A stretch of 28,732 nt of DNA from a virus. The notes beneath the pieces were generated by a model. It was not told where the DNA came from, made no database searches, and was given only the letters and a program-made list of their open reading frames with translations. This document shows, one piece after another, positions 21,627-28,732 of this stretch. Location: positions 1 to 28,732 of the IMG/VR virus record IMGVR_UViG_3300046318_000393. One strand, 5' to 3'. The number at the start of each line of letters is the position of its first letter. Position 1 is the stretch's first letter. A program made the translations under genes and the position numbers.

Positions 21627-22913
21627 TTAATATCTGTATGTTTCTGCTTTGTATGGACCATTGACAGCTACACCGATATACTGTGCTTGAGTATCAGTCA
21701 GAGTAGTCAACTCTGCGCCTAGTTTCTCTAAATGTAATCTTGCAACTTTTTCGTCTAGGTGTTTAGGAAGCATATACATTTGACCAATTTCGTATTGACC
21801 GAAGTTTTTCCACAATTCAATTTGAGCAATAACTTGATTGGCAAAGCTGCTACTCATAACAAAACTCGGATGACCAGTTGCACATCCTAGATTGACCAAT
21901 CTGCCTTTGGCTAACATTATAATACGTTTGCCGTCTGGAAAGATTACGTGATCAACTTGCGGTTTAATTTCATCCCATACGCAATCACCTAGGCTAGCAA
22001 CATCAATTTCATTATCAAAATGTCCGATGTTGCAGACAATACTTTGATTCTTCATCTTATCCATATGTGTTCTAGTAATAACATTAACATTACCAGTGGC
22101 AGTTACAAAGATATCTGCTTTATCAGCAGCATAATCCATAGTAACAACACGATAACCTTCCATTGCTGCTTGAAGTGCATTAATTGGATCAATTTCAGTT
22201 ACCCATACTTGTGCACTTAATGCACGTAATGCCTGTGCTGAACCTTTGCCAACATCACCGTACCCTGCAACGACTGCAATCTTGCCTGCAATCATAACGT
22301 CAGTTGCACGTTTAATTCCATCAACTAAGCTTTCACGACATCCATATAGATTGTCAAACTTGCTCTTGGTTACACTGTCATTGACGTTGATGGCTCTTAG
22401 TTTGAATTTGCCTGCCTCGATAGCTTCTTTAATACGATGAATGCCAGTGGTAGTTTCTTCACTTACTCCAACAATACCAGACAACAATTCTGGTTCTTTT
22501 TCATGTACGTACCAGGTAAGATCATGTCCGTCATCTAACAACATATTAGGAGTCCAGTTATCGGGACCGCGTACTGTTTGCTCGATGCACCACCAATATT
22601 CATCTTCAGTCTCACCTTTCCAGGCAAATACTGGAATTCCTAAATCTGCAATGGCCGCGGCAGCGTGGTCTTGTGTACTGAAAATATTACAGCTAGACCA
22701 ACGAACTGATGCTCCTAGTGCAACTAGAACTTTGATCAATACCGCAGTTTGAATAGTCATGTGCAGACTGCCTGCAATTCGTGCACCCGCTAGTGGTTGT
22801 GAGTCACGATATTCATGTAGAATTGCCATTAATCCTGGCATTTCGGACTCTGCAATCTCAATTTCTTTGTGACCCCAGGGGGCTAATGTGATATCTTTTA
22901 CTTTGTAATTCAT
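21627..22913 (-). CDS. ahcY: S-adenosylhomocysteine hydrolase
   Basis: This 428-residue enzyme is full length. It reversibly splits S-adenosylhomocysteine, the product of methyltransferases, into adenosine and homocysteine using bound NAD. Visible are [12 protein letters not shown] (substrate site, about 49-60), [14 protein letters not shown] (75-88), DDGHDLT (127-133), [11 protein letters not shown] (178-188, catalytic Lys and Asp), the Rossmann loop [10 protein letters not shown] (217-226), and the C-terminal YKAETYRY whose Lys/Tyr reach the neighbouring subunit's NAD. All key residues are present, so it should be active. It overlaps the structural-looking gene upstream by one base (TAATG). 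A phage copy would relieve SAH inhibition of DNA or RNA methylation (inference). Confidence 0.97.
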   Translation of the reverse strand: MNYKVKDITLAPWGHKEIEIAESEMPGLMAILHEYRDSQPLAGARIAGSLHMTIQTAVLIKVLVALGASVRWSSCNIFSTQDHAAAAIADLGIPVFAWKGETEDEYWWCIEQTVRGPDNWTPNMLLDDGHDLTWYVHEKEPELLSGIVGVSEETTTGIHRIKEAIEAGKFKLRAINVNDSVTKSKFDNLYGCRESLVDGIKRATDVMIAGKIAVVAGYGDVGKGSAQALRALSAQVWVTEIDPINALQAAMEGYRVVTMDYAADKADIFVTATGNVNVITRTHMDKMKNQSIVCNIGHFDNEIDVASLGDCVWDEIKPQVDHVIFPDGKRIIMLAKGRLVNLGCATGHPSFVMSSSFANQVIAQIELWKNFGQYEIGQMYMLPKHLDEKVARLHLEKLGAELTTLTDTQAQYIGVAVNGPYKAETYRY

Positions 22914-23284
22914 TAATTTTCTTTCTTAGGTAATTCGCATAATGCTTCTAACGTTTTATATTGTTGATAGGCCTTTTTTAATGCTTCAAAATGCTCTAAC
23001 TTTTCAGGATCGGGTACCAGTATAGCTAACCGAGCTTGAATTTCTTCAAGAGTGTTTTTCAAACTAGTTCCTCTGATTTTTATATCACCGTTAAAATCTG
23101 CATCCCCTGATACCTGTAAACTAGGATGGGCAGTGCTATTATTAATAGATACAATCGATCCGGTGTGGTTCCCAGTGAAAGGGTTGGCAAATACGTACGA
23201 AGAAGGAAATGTATTTAGAGTGTTATCTAATGTAACACTAGTACTATATGTATCTAAAATACTTGGATCAGTAATGTTATACAT
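22913..23284 (-). CDS. Probable structural (fibre-like) protein
   Basis: A 123-residue protein. The N-terminal half is Ser/Thr/Asn-rich and beta-like ([37 protein letters not shown]), followed by [20 protein letters not shown], a repeat type common in phage fibres and neck appendages, and a C-terminal coiled coil ([39 protein letters not shown]). This order suits a small trimeric fibre or connector part. It overlaps glutaredoxin upstream by 8 bases and ahcY downstream by one. The structural call rests on composition only. Confidence 0.55.
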   Translation of the reverse strand: MYNITDPSILDTYSTSVTLDNTLNTFPSSYVFANPFTGNHTGSIVSINNSTAHPSLQVSGDADFNGDIKIRGTSLKNTLEEIQARLAILVPDPEKLEHFEALKKAYQQYKTLEALCELPKKEN

Positions 23285-23501
23285 TTAAGTGCACCTTAAG
23301 CTCATTAAACCCTCCAATTAGTGCATCGTCGATAAAGATCTGTGGCACTGTGCGGGCATTGGGAATTGCTTCTAATAATTCTTCCTTGGTATATCCATCA
23401 CCAATTTTCTTTTCTTCAAATGGTATTCCTTTGCTCTTTAACAAGGCTTTTGCTTGATCACAGTAAGGGCAATGGTATTTAGACCACAAAATAGCTTTCA
23501 T
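23277..23501 (-). CDS. Glutaredoxin
   Basis: A compact 74-residue glutaredoxin: active site CPYC (C11, C14 in YHCPYCDQAK), the cis-Pro loop TVPQIFID (about 51-58), and GGFNEL near the end for glutathione binding. It would reduce the class Ia RNR encoded next to it, and may also serve the peroxiredoxin. A promoter lies at 23523-23551 and AAGGA eight bases ahead of the ATG. In T4 the analogous gene is nrdC. Here it is separated from nrdB by a homing endonuclease. Confidence 0.93.
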   Translation of the reverse strand: MKAILWSKYHCPYCDQAKALLKSKGIPFEEKKIGDGYTKEELLEAIPNARTVPQIFIDDALIGGFNELKVHLNV

Positions 23502-23522
23502 TTTATATTCCTTTATATTATG

Positions 23523-23551
23523 AGTTTAATTGACTAAAATTATAATGTCAA
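23523..23551 (-). promoter_or_regulatory. Probable sigma70 promoter for glutaredoxin operon
   Basis: TTGACA (23546-23551), 17 bases, TAAACT (23523-23528). It sits in the gap made by the GIY-YIG gene and would restore transcription of the genes beyond it. TTGAC and GTCAA arms form an inverted repeat here. Confidence 0.55.
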
Positions 23552-23622
23552 CATAAATATTGGTGTAGTTCGCGATACGGGAATATCCAACTACTCTAAG
23601 AGTTTACAAGGAACTATCAGCA

Positions 23623-24321
23623 ATGTATTTACACTTTTACGTCTACGCCTATTTAAGAAAAGATGGATCTCCTTATTACATCGGCAAGGGTTTTAATAAA
23701 AGGGCCTATATCCAACATCGTACGAAAAAAGGCGGAGTACATACTCCTACAGATCATTCTAGGATAGCGTTTTTAGAAACAAATCTAACTGAGCTAGGAT
23801 CACTTGCGTTAGAACGTCGTATGATTAAATGGTACGGCAGAAAAGATTTAGGATCAGGAATTTTACAAAATAAAACAGATGGCGGAGAAGGTACTATTGG
23901 ATTAATACGTTCTCCTCTCCAGATACAACAATCTGCTATTTTTGGTAAACATGCTCGTATAAGAAATAATAAATTAATATCTATTGGTAAACATCCATTT
24001 CAAAATCAATATTGGCTTTCTACAGAAGAACGATCGATGCGATCTAGTAAAACTGCATCTAAACAGAAACTAGAAAATAAATTAGGTTTCCAGTTAGGGC
24101 ATGCAGCATCCGCAGGAAGAATTGGTGGAAAACTCGGTGGTACCATTTCCGGCAAGCTGAATAAAGGTACTATAGGAGTTATCTACAAGGACGGAACTAG
24201 TAAACGCATTTTAGTGAGTGTATATAATCAATACAAAGAGAAAATGATACATGATAAAATTCCAATGATAGAATGGGAATTTGTCACCGTTCGGTCCAAA
24301 GAAAGTAAAAATCGATTATAG
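23623..24321 (+). CDS. GIY-YIG homing endonuclease between nrdB and glutaredoxin
   Basis: This 232-residue plus-strand protein lies between two minus-strand genes. The N-terminal domain has [19 protein letters not shown] (about 5-23, the GIY and YIG parts), a conserved Arg (KRAYIQH), a Glu in [13 protein letters not shown] (near 68) and the [11 protein letters not shown] closing motif. The C-terminal half is basic and Gly-rich ([20 protein letters not shown]), probably DNA-binding. Its end overlaps the nrdB stop by six bases. An AAGGAAC motif precedes the ATG. Free-standing GIY-YIG genes near RNR genes are well known in T4-like phages. No recoded nrdB relic was found. Confidence 0.92.
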   Translation: MYLHFYVYAYLRKDGSPYYIGKGFNKRAYIQHRTKKGGVHTPTDHSRIAFLETNLTELGSLALERRMIKWYGRKDLGSGILQNKTDGGEGTIGLIRSPLQIQQSAIFGKHARIRNNKLISIGKHPFQNQYWLSTEERSMRSSKTASKQKLENKLGFQLGHAASAGRIGGKLGGTISGKLNKGTIGVIYKDGTSKRILVSVYNQYKEKMIHDKIPMIEWEFVTVRSKESKNRL

Positions 24322-25416
24322 ATTAGGAAGTGTATCTAGCTCTATGTCTGCTGACATAATTCCTATTATATAATTAGTGCTCTCGTTTTCTTGCAAAGCA
24401 GTCTGTTTTTTTGATATATTAGTATGTTTGTTAAACCACGGAATGGGATTAGATTTAGGATGTTCTTCTAGGTACTTGATGCCTACATCTTTCAATCGCA
24501 TAAACGCAGTGTAGTCAACAAAGTCCTTTAAGATTGCAGAGTTCAGTCCGATTACTACTCCTTTTTTAAACAAGTAGTCTGCCCAGTCCTTTTCTTCACG
24601 AATAACTTCTAAGTACATTTCGTAGACTTCTTCACTGCATTCTTGTTCAATTTTAACAAAATCAGGATCGTCTTTGGTTACAGTATTAATCAACCATGCC
24701 GTCCATTCTGCATGTAACAACTCATCTTGCAAGATAAGAGAAATGATATTTCCGTTGCCTATGTAGATTTTGTTTTCGACCATTGCGAGCGATGTTGCAA
24801 ATGAGACCATGAAGCGCAGCGCCTCGAGTGCATAGCTTGCATGTAAAGCCATCCAAATTGCTCGCTTGTGAACCAACAGATCAACTGTTTCGCCCAGGTC
24901 TTTACGGATGTTAAGTTGATGTAATTTTTCATAGTACCTTCCAATATTTGCAGCCATTCCTATTATTTCTTGCGTATCATGAATCTTATTAAATTCATCT
25001 TTAGGAACGCCGTAGACATTACGAATGATATGACTATAGCTTTTACTATGGATACTGGTTTCGAAAAAGCTCCATGTAAGTGCAAGTGCCTCTAGTTCTG
25101 GAATAGAACTAACGGGCCCAAAGACCTGAAAGGGTGCTCTACCTTGAATGCTATCTAGTGCAGTTTGTCTAAGCAGATTAGACGTAAAAATATGTTTAAC
25201 AGCATCCGTTGCATCTTTGTGATCCATTTTGTCTTTGGTTAGACTAATTTCTTCAGGAACCCAAAAAAATCCACGAGCTAGTTCTTCATACTTTTGTAGT
25301 TTAGGATATTTTACTTCTTCAAACCGTTGGATACTAACAGGACCTTCCGGGTCTAGGAACATCCTGCGTTTCAAATAGTTTGTAGGTTTTGATAGATTGT
25401 ATTGTTCTTTGCTCAT
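24316..25416 (-). CDS. nrdB: Ribonucleotide reductase class Ia, beta subunit
   Basis: This 366-residue radical-bearing subunit is near usual length. The radical tyrosine is Y127 in [11 protein letters not shown]. Metal ligands visible are E119 and H123 on one helix and DELLHAEW on another; LDSIQGRAP and FFWVPEEI are family landmarks. One oddity: E. coli and T4 have E-x-x-H before the tyrosine (ETIHSRSY), while here it is E-T-S-I-H, one residue longer. I confirmed this codon by codon at about 25040-25065. It overlaps the small membrane gene upstream by four bases. NrdB builds the tyrosyl radical that NrdA uses to make dNDPs. Confidence 0.95.
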   Translation of the reverse strand: MSKEQYNLSKPTNYLKRRMFLDPEGPVSIQRFEEVKYPKLQKYEELARGFFWVPEEISLTKDKMDHKDATDAVKHIFTSNLLRQTALDSIQGRAPFQVFGPVSSIPELEALALTWSFFETSIHSKSYSHIIRNVYGVPKDEFNKIHDTQEIIGMAANIGRYYEKLHQLNIRKDLGETVDLLVHKRAIWMALHASYALEALRFMVSFATSLAMVENKIYIGNGNIISLILQDELLHAEWTAWLINTVTKDDPDFVKIEQECSEEVYEMYLEVIREEKDWADYLFKKGVVIGLNSAILKDFVDYTAFMRLKDVGIKYLEEHPKSNPIPWFNKHTNISKKQTALQENESTNYIIGIMSADIELDTLPNL

Positions 25417-25721
25417 TTTATATATTTGTTTATAATTTTAATTCCTGCAAACAATCCTAAAAAGGTTGTTAGCATCATTCCTACGGTTTTCCAGCTATCG
25501 TTTTCTGAAATTTGTATAGCAATCCCAAGGGCCGATACAGAAGCTGATCCGCCTGCTAATGTTCCACCAGCTGGATCTACTTTAACAATTAGGGTCGGCA
25601 CTGGACGATTTACTATTGCGTTTACCCTTGCCATAAAGCTATCTGCTTGATAATAAAGTAGCCCTAACATAAACGCTACGAATACAGTTATTACAATTTT
25701 CTTCTTTATATGTGTTTCCAT
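25413..25721 (-). CDS. Small membrane protein between nrdA and nrdB
   Basis: A 102-residue protein with an N-terminal membrane helix (KKIVITVFVAFMLGLLYYQ, about 7-25), a soluble middle rich in Gly/Ala/Ser (DPAGGTLAGGSASVSALGIA) and a second hydrophobic segment (VGMMLTTFLGLFAGIKII). Both ends probably face the cytoplasm. It overlaps nrdB by four bases and lies 15 bases after nrdA, so it is co-expressed with RNR. No link to RNR function is known to me; it could be a holin-like or envelope protein caught in the operon. Confidence 0.7.
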   Translation of the reverse strand: METHIKKKIVITVFVAFMLGLLYYQADSFMARVNAIVNRPVPTLIVKVDPAGGTLAGGSASVSALGIAIQISENDSWKTVGMMLTTFLGLFAGIKIINKYIK

Positions 25722-25736
25722 TCTCTATCCCTTAAC

Positions 25737-28109
25737 TCAAAGTTTGCAACTTTCGCAATTTTCGTCTGCTAGTTCTTCGTATAGAATAGCATTGTCTGCT
25801 GTAATAATGCCAGTGGCGTGTCCATTTACTCTAATTTCGTTTGTTCCAGTAACACCTTGTTTTGCACCAACTTTGTTAATCAAACTATAATAAATTGTCT
25901 TTAGACCCCAACGATATGCAAGCATTAGATTCTTTGCAATTAATGTTCCCGGAATTTTACGATCCTTTTGTGGGTCAAGACTGGTAAAATGTGCAGGATT
26001 ATAAAACGTATTTGTACTTAGACTTTGATCGACGTATACAGCCAATACGGCAGCAGTCTTCAAATATTCAATACAGTCTTTTTGGTCCCACATTAACTGA
26101 TAACGATTTTTTAAACGCTTATATTCTGGTACTACTTGTACAAAACTTCCTGCCTTACTTTCTTTTACGCTAATCAATTCCATTGGCATTTCAATACCGT
26201 TAGTAGAGTTTAACACAACAGATGAACTTTCAACAGGGGCTATGGCCATCAATGTTGCATTACGAATGCCAAACTGTTTCATTTTAGTTCTTAATGGTTC
26301 CCAATCTAAGCTAGGTTCGAACCCAGTAAGTTCGTCTACATTCTTATTGCGACGTTCCCAAGGAAACACGCCCTTACCGTACCAAGTGTATTCGCTACGC
26401 GAGCATGGGCCGCGCTCCTGGGCCAGCTCTACACTAGTCTCTGTTAGGTAATATGACTGATGTTCCATCCAACGCTTGACTTCGGCTAACGCATCCTTTT
26501 CGCCGTATTTAAAATTACGCTTTGCATGCCAGTAGGCAAGATTAGTAATGCCGACACCTAACGGTTCAAATTCATCATTGGCTAGTTTGCTTTGTACACT
26601 TAAGAAGTCTTGATAACTGAGTAGATTACTTAAACTACGGACTAGCACTCTGCATGCTTTCTTCATCTCTTGTGGATTACGGAACGCTCCCCAGTTTATC
26701 GACCCAAGAGTGCACAAAGCAATCCGTCCCGTTGAATCTTCAATTCTTTGGAAAGGTTTTGTGGGTAAAAGTATTTCTTGGCATAGGTTTGATTGATAAA
26801 TCGGATCAGTGTTTGTATCAAATGGGCCCTGGTTGATAACGTTGTCAATGTTAACAAGATAGATTCTGCCAGTATCAGTACGTTCTTTAAGGATTCCGTT
26901 TTTGAATATCTCATCTGCTGATACAACTTTCTTTTTAACAGTCGGATGCTTTTCATAATTTAGATATAATTTTTCAAATTCTTCACTGTTTCTATAATAT
27001 GCTTCGTACAAATCAGGCACTTCGTGCGGATCGAACAAACTAATTGTTTCACTATTTTTGTAACGTTTCCAGAACAATGAGCTAATTACCACGCTGTAAT
27101 CCATTTGGCGAACTCGAGTCTCCTCAGTGCCTTGATTGTTCTTTAACACAATCAAGTCTTCAAACTGATAATGCCAAATTGGAAATGTAACTGTGCAACT
27201 AGCATTACGAATTCCACCTTGTGAGCAACTACGTAGGTCAGAGAACCATTTTTTCAAGAATGGAATCATTCCAGTATGTTTGATCTCACCGTTGCGAATT
27301 GGGGCGCCTAAGGGGCGAATTCTGCCTATTTCCAGGCCAATTCCGGCTCGTTTTGAGGCATATTTGGCCATCATTTCGCCAGCAGCGAATATACTATCCA
27401 ATGTATCGTCGCTGCTAATAAGAACGCAACTACTAAATTGCTTAGTAGTAGTACCGAGGCCAGCGAGCACAGGAGTAGCAAGAGTGAAATGACCATCCGA
27501 AGCACACTCATAATATTCCTTTACAAGTTTTAGTCTTTTATCAGCAGGTTCATTGTGAAACGCTGTTGCAGCGGCAATAGCATATCGAACTTGTGGAGTT
27601 TCGTATATTTGACCAGTTGCACGATTTTGCACAAGATACTTTTCTGCTAGCTGTGCAATAGCTGCATATGAATATTGTTCATCCTTGTCATGGTCAATGA
27701 ATAGATTAATAATATCCCATTCTTCTTTAGTATACCAATCTAACAGTTCACTAGTATACATTCCTAATTCAATGTTCTTTTTAACAATAGAATAAAGCGA
27801 TGGAGGTTCGTATTCTCCATAGACTTCTTTACGAAGCATACTTACTTTCTGACGTCCAGCTACATGTTGGTAGTTTACATTGTTAATTTCTGGATTTTCT
27901 GTTTCATCTATTAAGTCGACCATGGCCTTGAGTAGTAACTCATCTATGGTTTCTGTACTCATTCCATCGTGTAATTCAAGTTGTGCCTTGATCTCTATCA
28001 TGCTAGGACTAACTCCATCGATGCCTTTACATGCGTATGCAACCTGCCTTTGTATTTTACTAATATCCAAAGGTACACGGCGGCCACTGCGCTTTATCAC
28101 TGTAATCAT
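25737..28109 (-). CDS. nrdA: Ribonucleotide reductase class Ia, alpha subunit
   Basis: This 790-residue catalytic subunit (E. coli 761) starts with an ATP-cone (MITVIKRSGRRVPLDISKIQ), so dATP feedback may be possible. Active-site residues are C228 (FSSCVL), C443 and E445 (NLCQE), and C466 (IALCTLGS). The radical-transfer pair is Y740-Y741 (LKTIYYSL). The C-terminal CESCKL supplies the shuttle cysteines that pass electrons from glutaredoxin. A GAGG ribosome site lies ahead of the ATG. With nrdB and glutaredoxin it gives the phage its own dNTP supply from host ribonucleotides. Confidence 0.97.
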   Translation of the reverse strand: MITVIKRSGRRVPLDISKIQRQVAYACKGIDGVSPSMIEIKAQLELHDGMSTETIDELLLKAMVDLIDETENPEINNVNYQHVAGRQKVSMLRKEVYGEYEPPSLYSIVKKNIELGMYTSELLDWYTKEEWDIINLFIDHDKDEQYSYAAIAQLAEKYLVQNRATGQIYETPQVRYAIAAATAFHNEPADKRLKLVKEYYECASDGHFTLATPVLAGLGTTTKQFSSCVLISSDDTLDSIFAAGEMMAKYASKRAGIGLEIGRIRPLGAPIRNGEIKHTGMIPFLKKWFSDLRSCSQGGIRNASCTVTFPIWHYQFEDLIVLKNNQGTEETRVRQMDYSVVISSLFWKRYKNSETISLFDPHEVPDLYEAYYRNSEEFEKLYLNYEKHPTVKKKVVSADEIFKNGILKERTDTGRIYLVNIDNVINQGPFDTNTDPIYQSNLCQEILLPTKPFQRIEDSTGRIALCTLGSINWGAFRNPQEMKKACRVLVRSLSNLLSYQDFLSVQSKLANDEFEPLGVGITNLAYWHAKRNFKYGEKDALAEVKRWMEHQSYYLTETSVELAQERGPCSRSEYTWYGKGVFPWERRNKNVDELTGFEPSLDWEPLRTKMKQFGIRNATLMAIAPVESSSVVLNSTNGIEMPMELISVKESKAGSFVQVVPEYKRLKNRYQLMWDQKDCIEYLKTAAVLAVYVDQSLSTNTFYNPAHFTSLDPQKDRKIPGTLIAKNLMLAYRWGLKTIYYSLINKVGAKQGVTGTNEIRVNGHATGIITADNAILYEELADENCESCKL

Positions 28110-28145
28110 TAAGTTAACCTCTTTTTAATTGTTCTAGGTTGATAT

Positions 28146-28580
28146 TTACCTTGGGGTAACAACTTCAACCATATTTTCAAGTCTAAATAAATTAGATATT
28201 TCAGAGGCATGAACAGGTCCGTTATCGTTATAATTTATCACCCAATTTTCATCAATGTATATTAAATTATACTGCTTAGTTTGGGCAGAATCAACTAATG
28301 TACGGATTTCTATTCTACTATTTTTATATTTTTTTGTCAGCTTTAACGTCCAACTTATCATCAATGCTTTTGTAAAATCGTCATATTTGTTTTCTTCAAT
28401 AAGCTCCCATGGACTCGGCCAGCTTCTATAATGATATGGATCAATTTTTCTATTATGTGGAATAAAAGGTGCAGAGTGCCAAAAATCCCATACATCTTGT
28501 AAGGGATTTTCTGATTCATCTAACTGCTTTCTATGATTGATCCATTCTGTAAGTCTCTCTTCTACTGACAGATTAAACAT
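28146..28580 (-). CDS. Hypothetical phage protein, 144 residues
   Basis: A Trp-rich acidic protein with the stretch VWDFWHSAPFIPHNRKIDPY followed by SWPSPWELIEENKYDDFTKA, then LKLTKKYKNSRIEIRTLVDS and a beta-rich end. I have a sense that it is a conserved T4-like phage protein but can give no function. It lies 36 bases upstream of nrdA in the same direction and three bases after the next upstream gene. Confidence 0.7.
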   Translation of the reverse strand: MFNLSVEERLTEWINHRKQLDESENPLQDVWDFWHSAPFIPHNRKIDPYHYRSWPSPWELIEENKYDDFTKALMISWTLKLTKKYKNSRIEIRTLVDSAQTKQYNLIYIDENWVINYNDNGPVHASEISNLFRLENMVEVVTPR

Positions 28581-28583
28581 ATT

Positions 28584-28732
28584 TTATAATATTAAATGTG
28601 ATTGAAATTCTATTTCCACATCGCTACCGCTGCCGCCGTTAGCTAATGATGGATTATATATTGTTACGGTATAAAACTTATAAACATCATCGACAGTTAC
28701 TCCCCAATATAGTCCGCCGTCGGAACTAATTG
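28584..28732 (-). CDS. C-terminal end of a gene running off the right edge
   Basis: The minus strand is open from the window edge to a stop at 28584, giving about 49 residues: SSDGGLYWGVTVDDVYKFYT, VTIYNPSLANGG, then SGSDVEIEFQSHLIL. The Gly/Ser/Asp-rich, beta-like composition suits a structural or fibre protein. The start and function cannot be seen. Confidence 0.6.
   Translation of the reverse strand, partial: ISSDGGLYWGVTVDDVYKFYTVTIYNPSLANGGSGSDVEIEFQSHLIL

Noticed and set aside
23588-23622. A displaced recoded nrdB 3' end behind the second GIY-YIG gene
   Set aside because: Three minus-strand frames give only short strings (such as ADSSL-stop) that do not match the nrdB end IELDTLPNL; one derives from the endonuclease ribosome site.
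1-28732. CRISPR array, insertion sequence, integrase or attachment site
   Set aside because: No regularly spaced repeats, transposase motifs or integrase were seen. The two GIY-YIG genes are the only mobile genes.

Overview
The window reads as part of a large tailed, T4-like (myovirus-type) bacteriophage genome, probably from an uncultured phage. It is A+T-rich and tightly packed, with many 1-26 base gene overlaps, and most genes run leftward. The phage assignment rests on an rIIA/rIIB pair, nrdA/nrdB with glutaredoxin, a GH19 lysozyme-like enzyme, an M15 peptidase, phage-encoded ClpX and ribosomal protein bS21, a permuted tmRNA and two GIY-YIG homing endonucleases. A Gram-negative host is suggested by a beta-barrel outer-membrane protein and by sigma70 consensus promoters. 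The tmRNA tags (AANDAVWALAA, and a relic ending DEVFALAA) are of proteobacterial style. The host cannot be named from the sequence.

Layout. 1-1554: a metabolic operon (serine hydroxymethyltransferase, class II aldolase, AhpC-type peroxiredoxin) behind a sigma70 promoter. 1717-5266: a zinc-ribbon protein, a 2OG-Fe(II) oxygenase-like protein, a rubredoxin with a separate rubrerythrin, and several small or membrane proteins. 5319-9425: SPFH lipoprotein, small membrane protein, rIIB, rIIA. 9495-15230: DEDDh exonuclease, an unknown gene behind a perfect promoter with an inverted repeat, bS21, ClpX, a large membrane/coiled-coil protein and unknowns. 15359-18326: an outer-membrane barrel, then three overlapping genes (GH19 enzyme, GNAT acetyltransferase, kinase-like protein) that share an MRAxEFI N-terminus resembling the T4 capsid-targeting peptide. 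18327-19466: a circularly permuted tmRNA whose tag end has been split by a GIY-YIG endonuclease. 19497-20207: small rightward genes. 20184-28732: M15 peptidase, Sm-like protein, S-adenosylhomocysteine hydrolase, a structural-looking protein, glutaredoxin, a second GIY-YIG endonuclease, nrdB, a membrane protein, nrdA and two further genes.

The strongest signal is the tmRNA locus. A complete permuted ssrA gene (promoter, acceptor piece, tRNA-like intervening segment, coding piece, tag, terminator) lies on the minus strand. Just beyond its terminator is a plus-strand GIY-YIG endonuclease, and beyond that lies a second copy of the tag's last eight codons (DEVFALAA-stop), different at nearly every codon, followed by another terminator. 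The simplest reading is that the homing element invaded the tag and restored it with a recoded end.

How the genes may work together (inference): tmRNA, bS21 and ClpX could retune host translation rescue and feed tagged proteins to ClpXP. RNR, glutaredoxin, SHMT and SAH hydrolase would support nucleotide and one-carbon metabolism. Peroxiredoxin, rubrerythrin and rubredoxin would form a peroxide-defence set.
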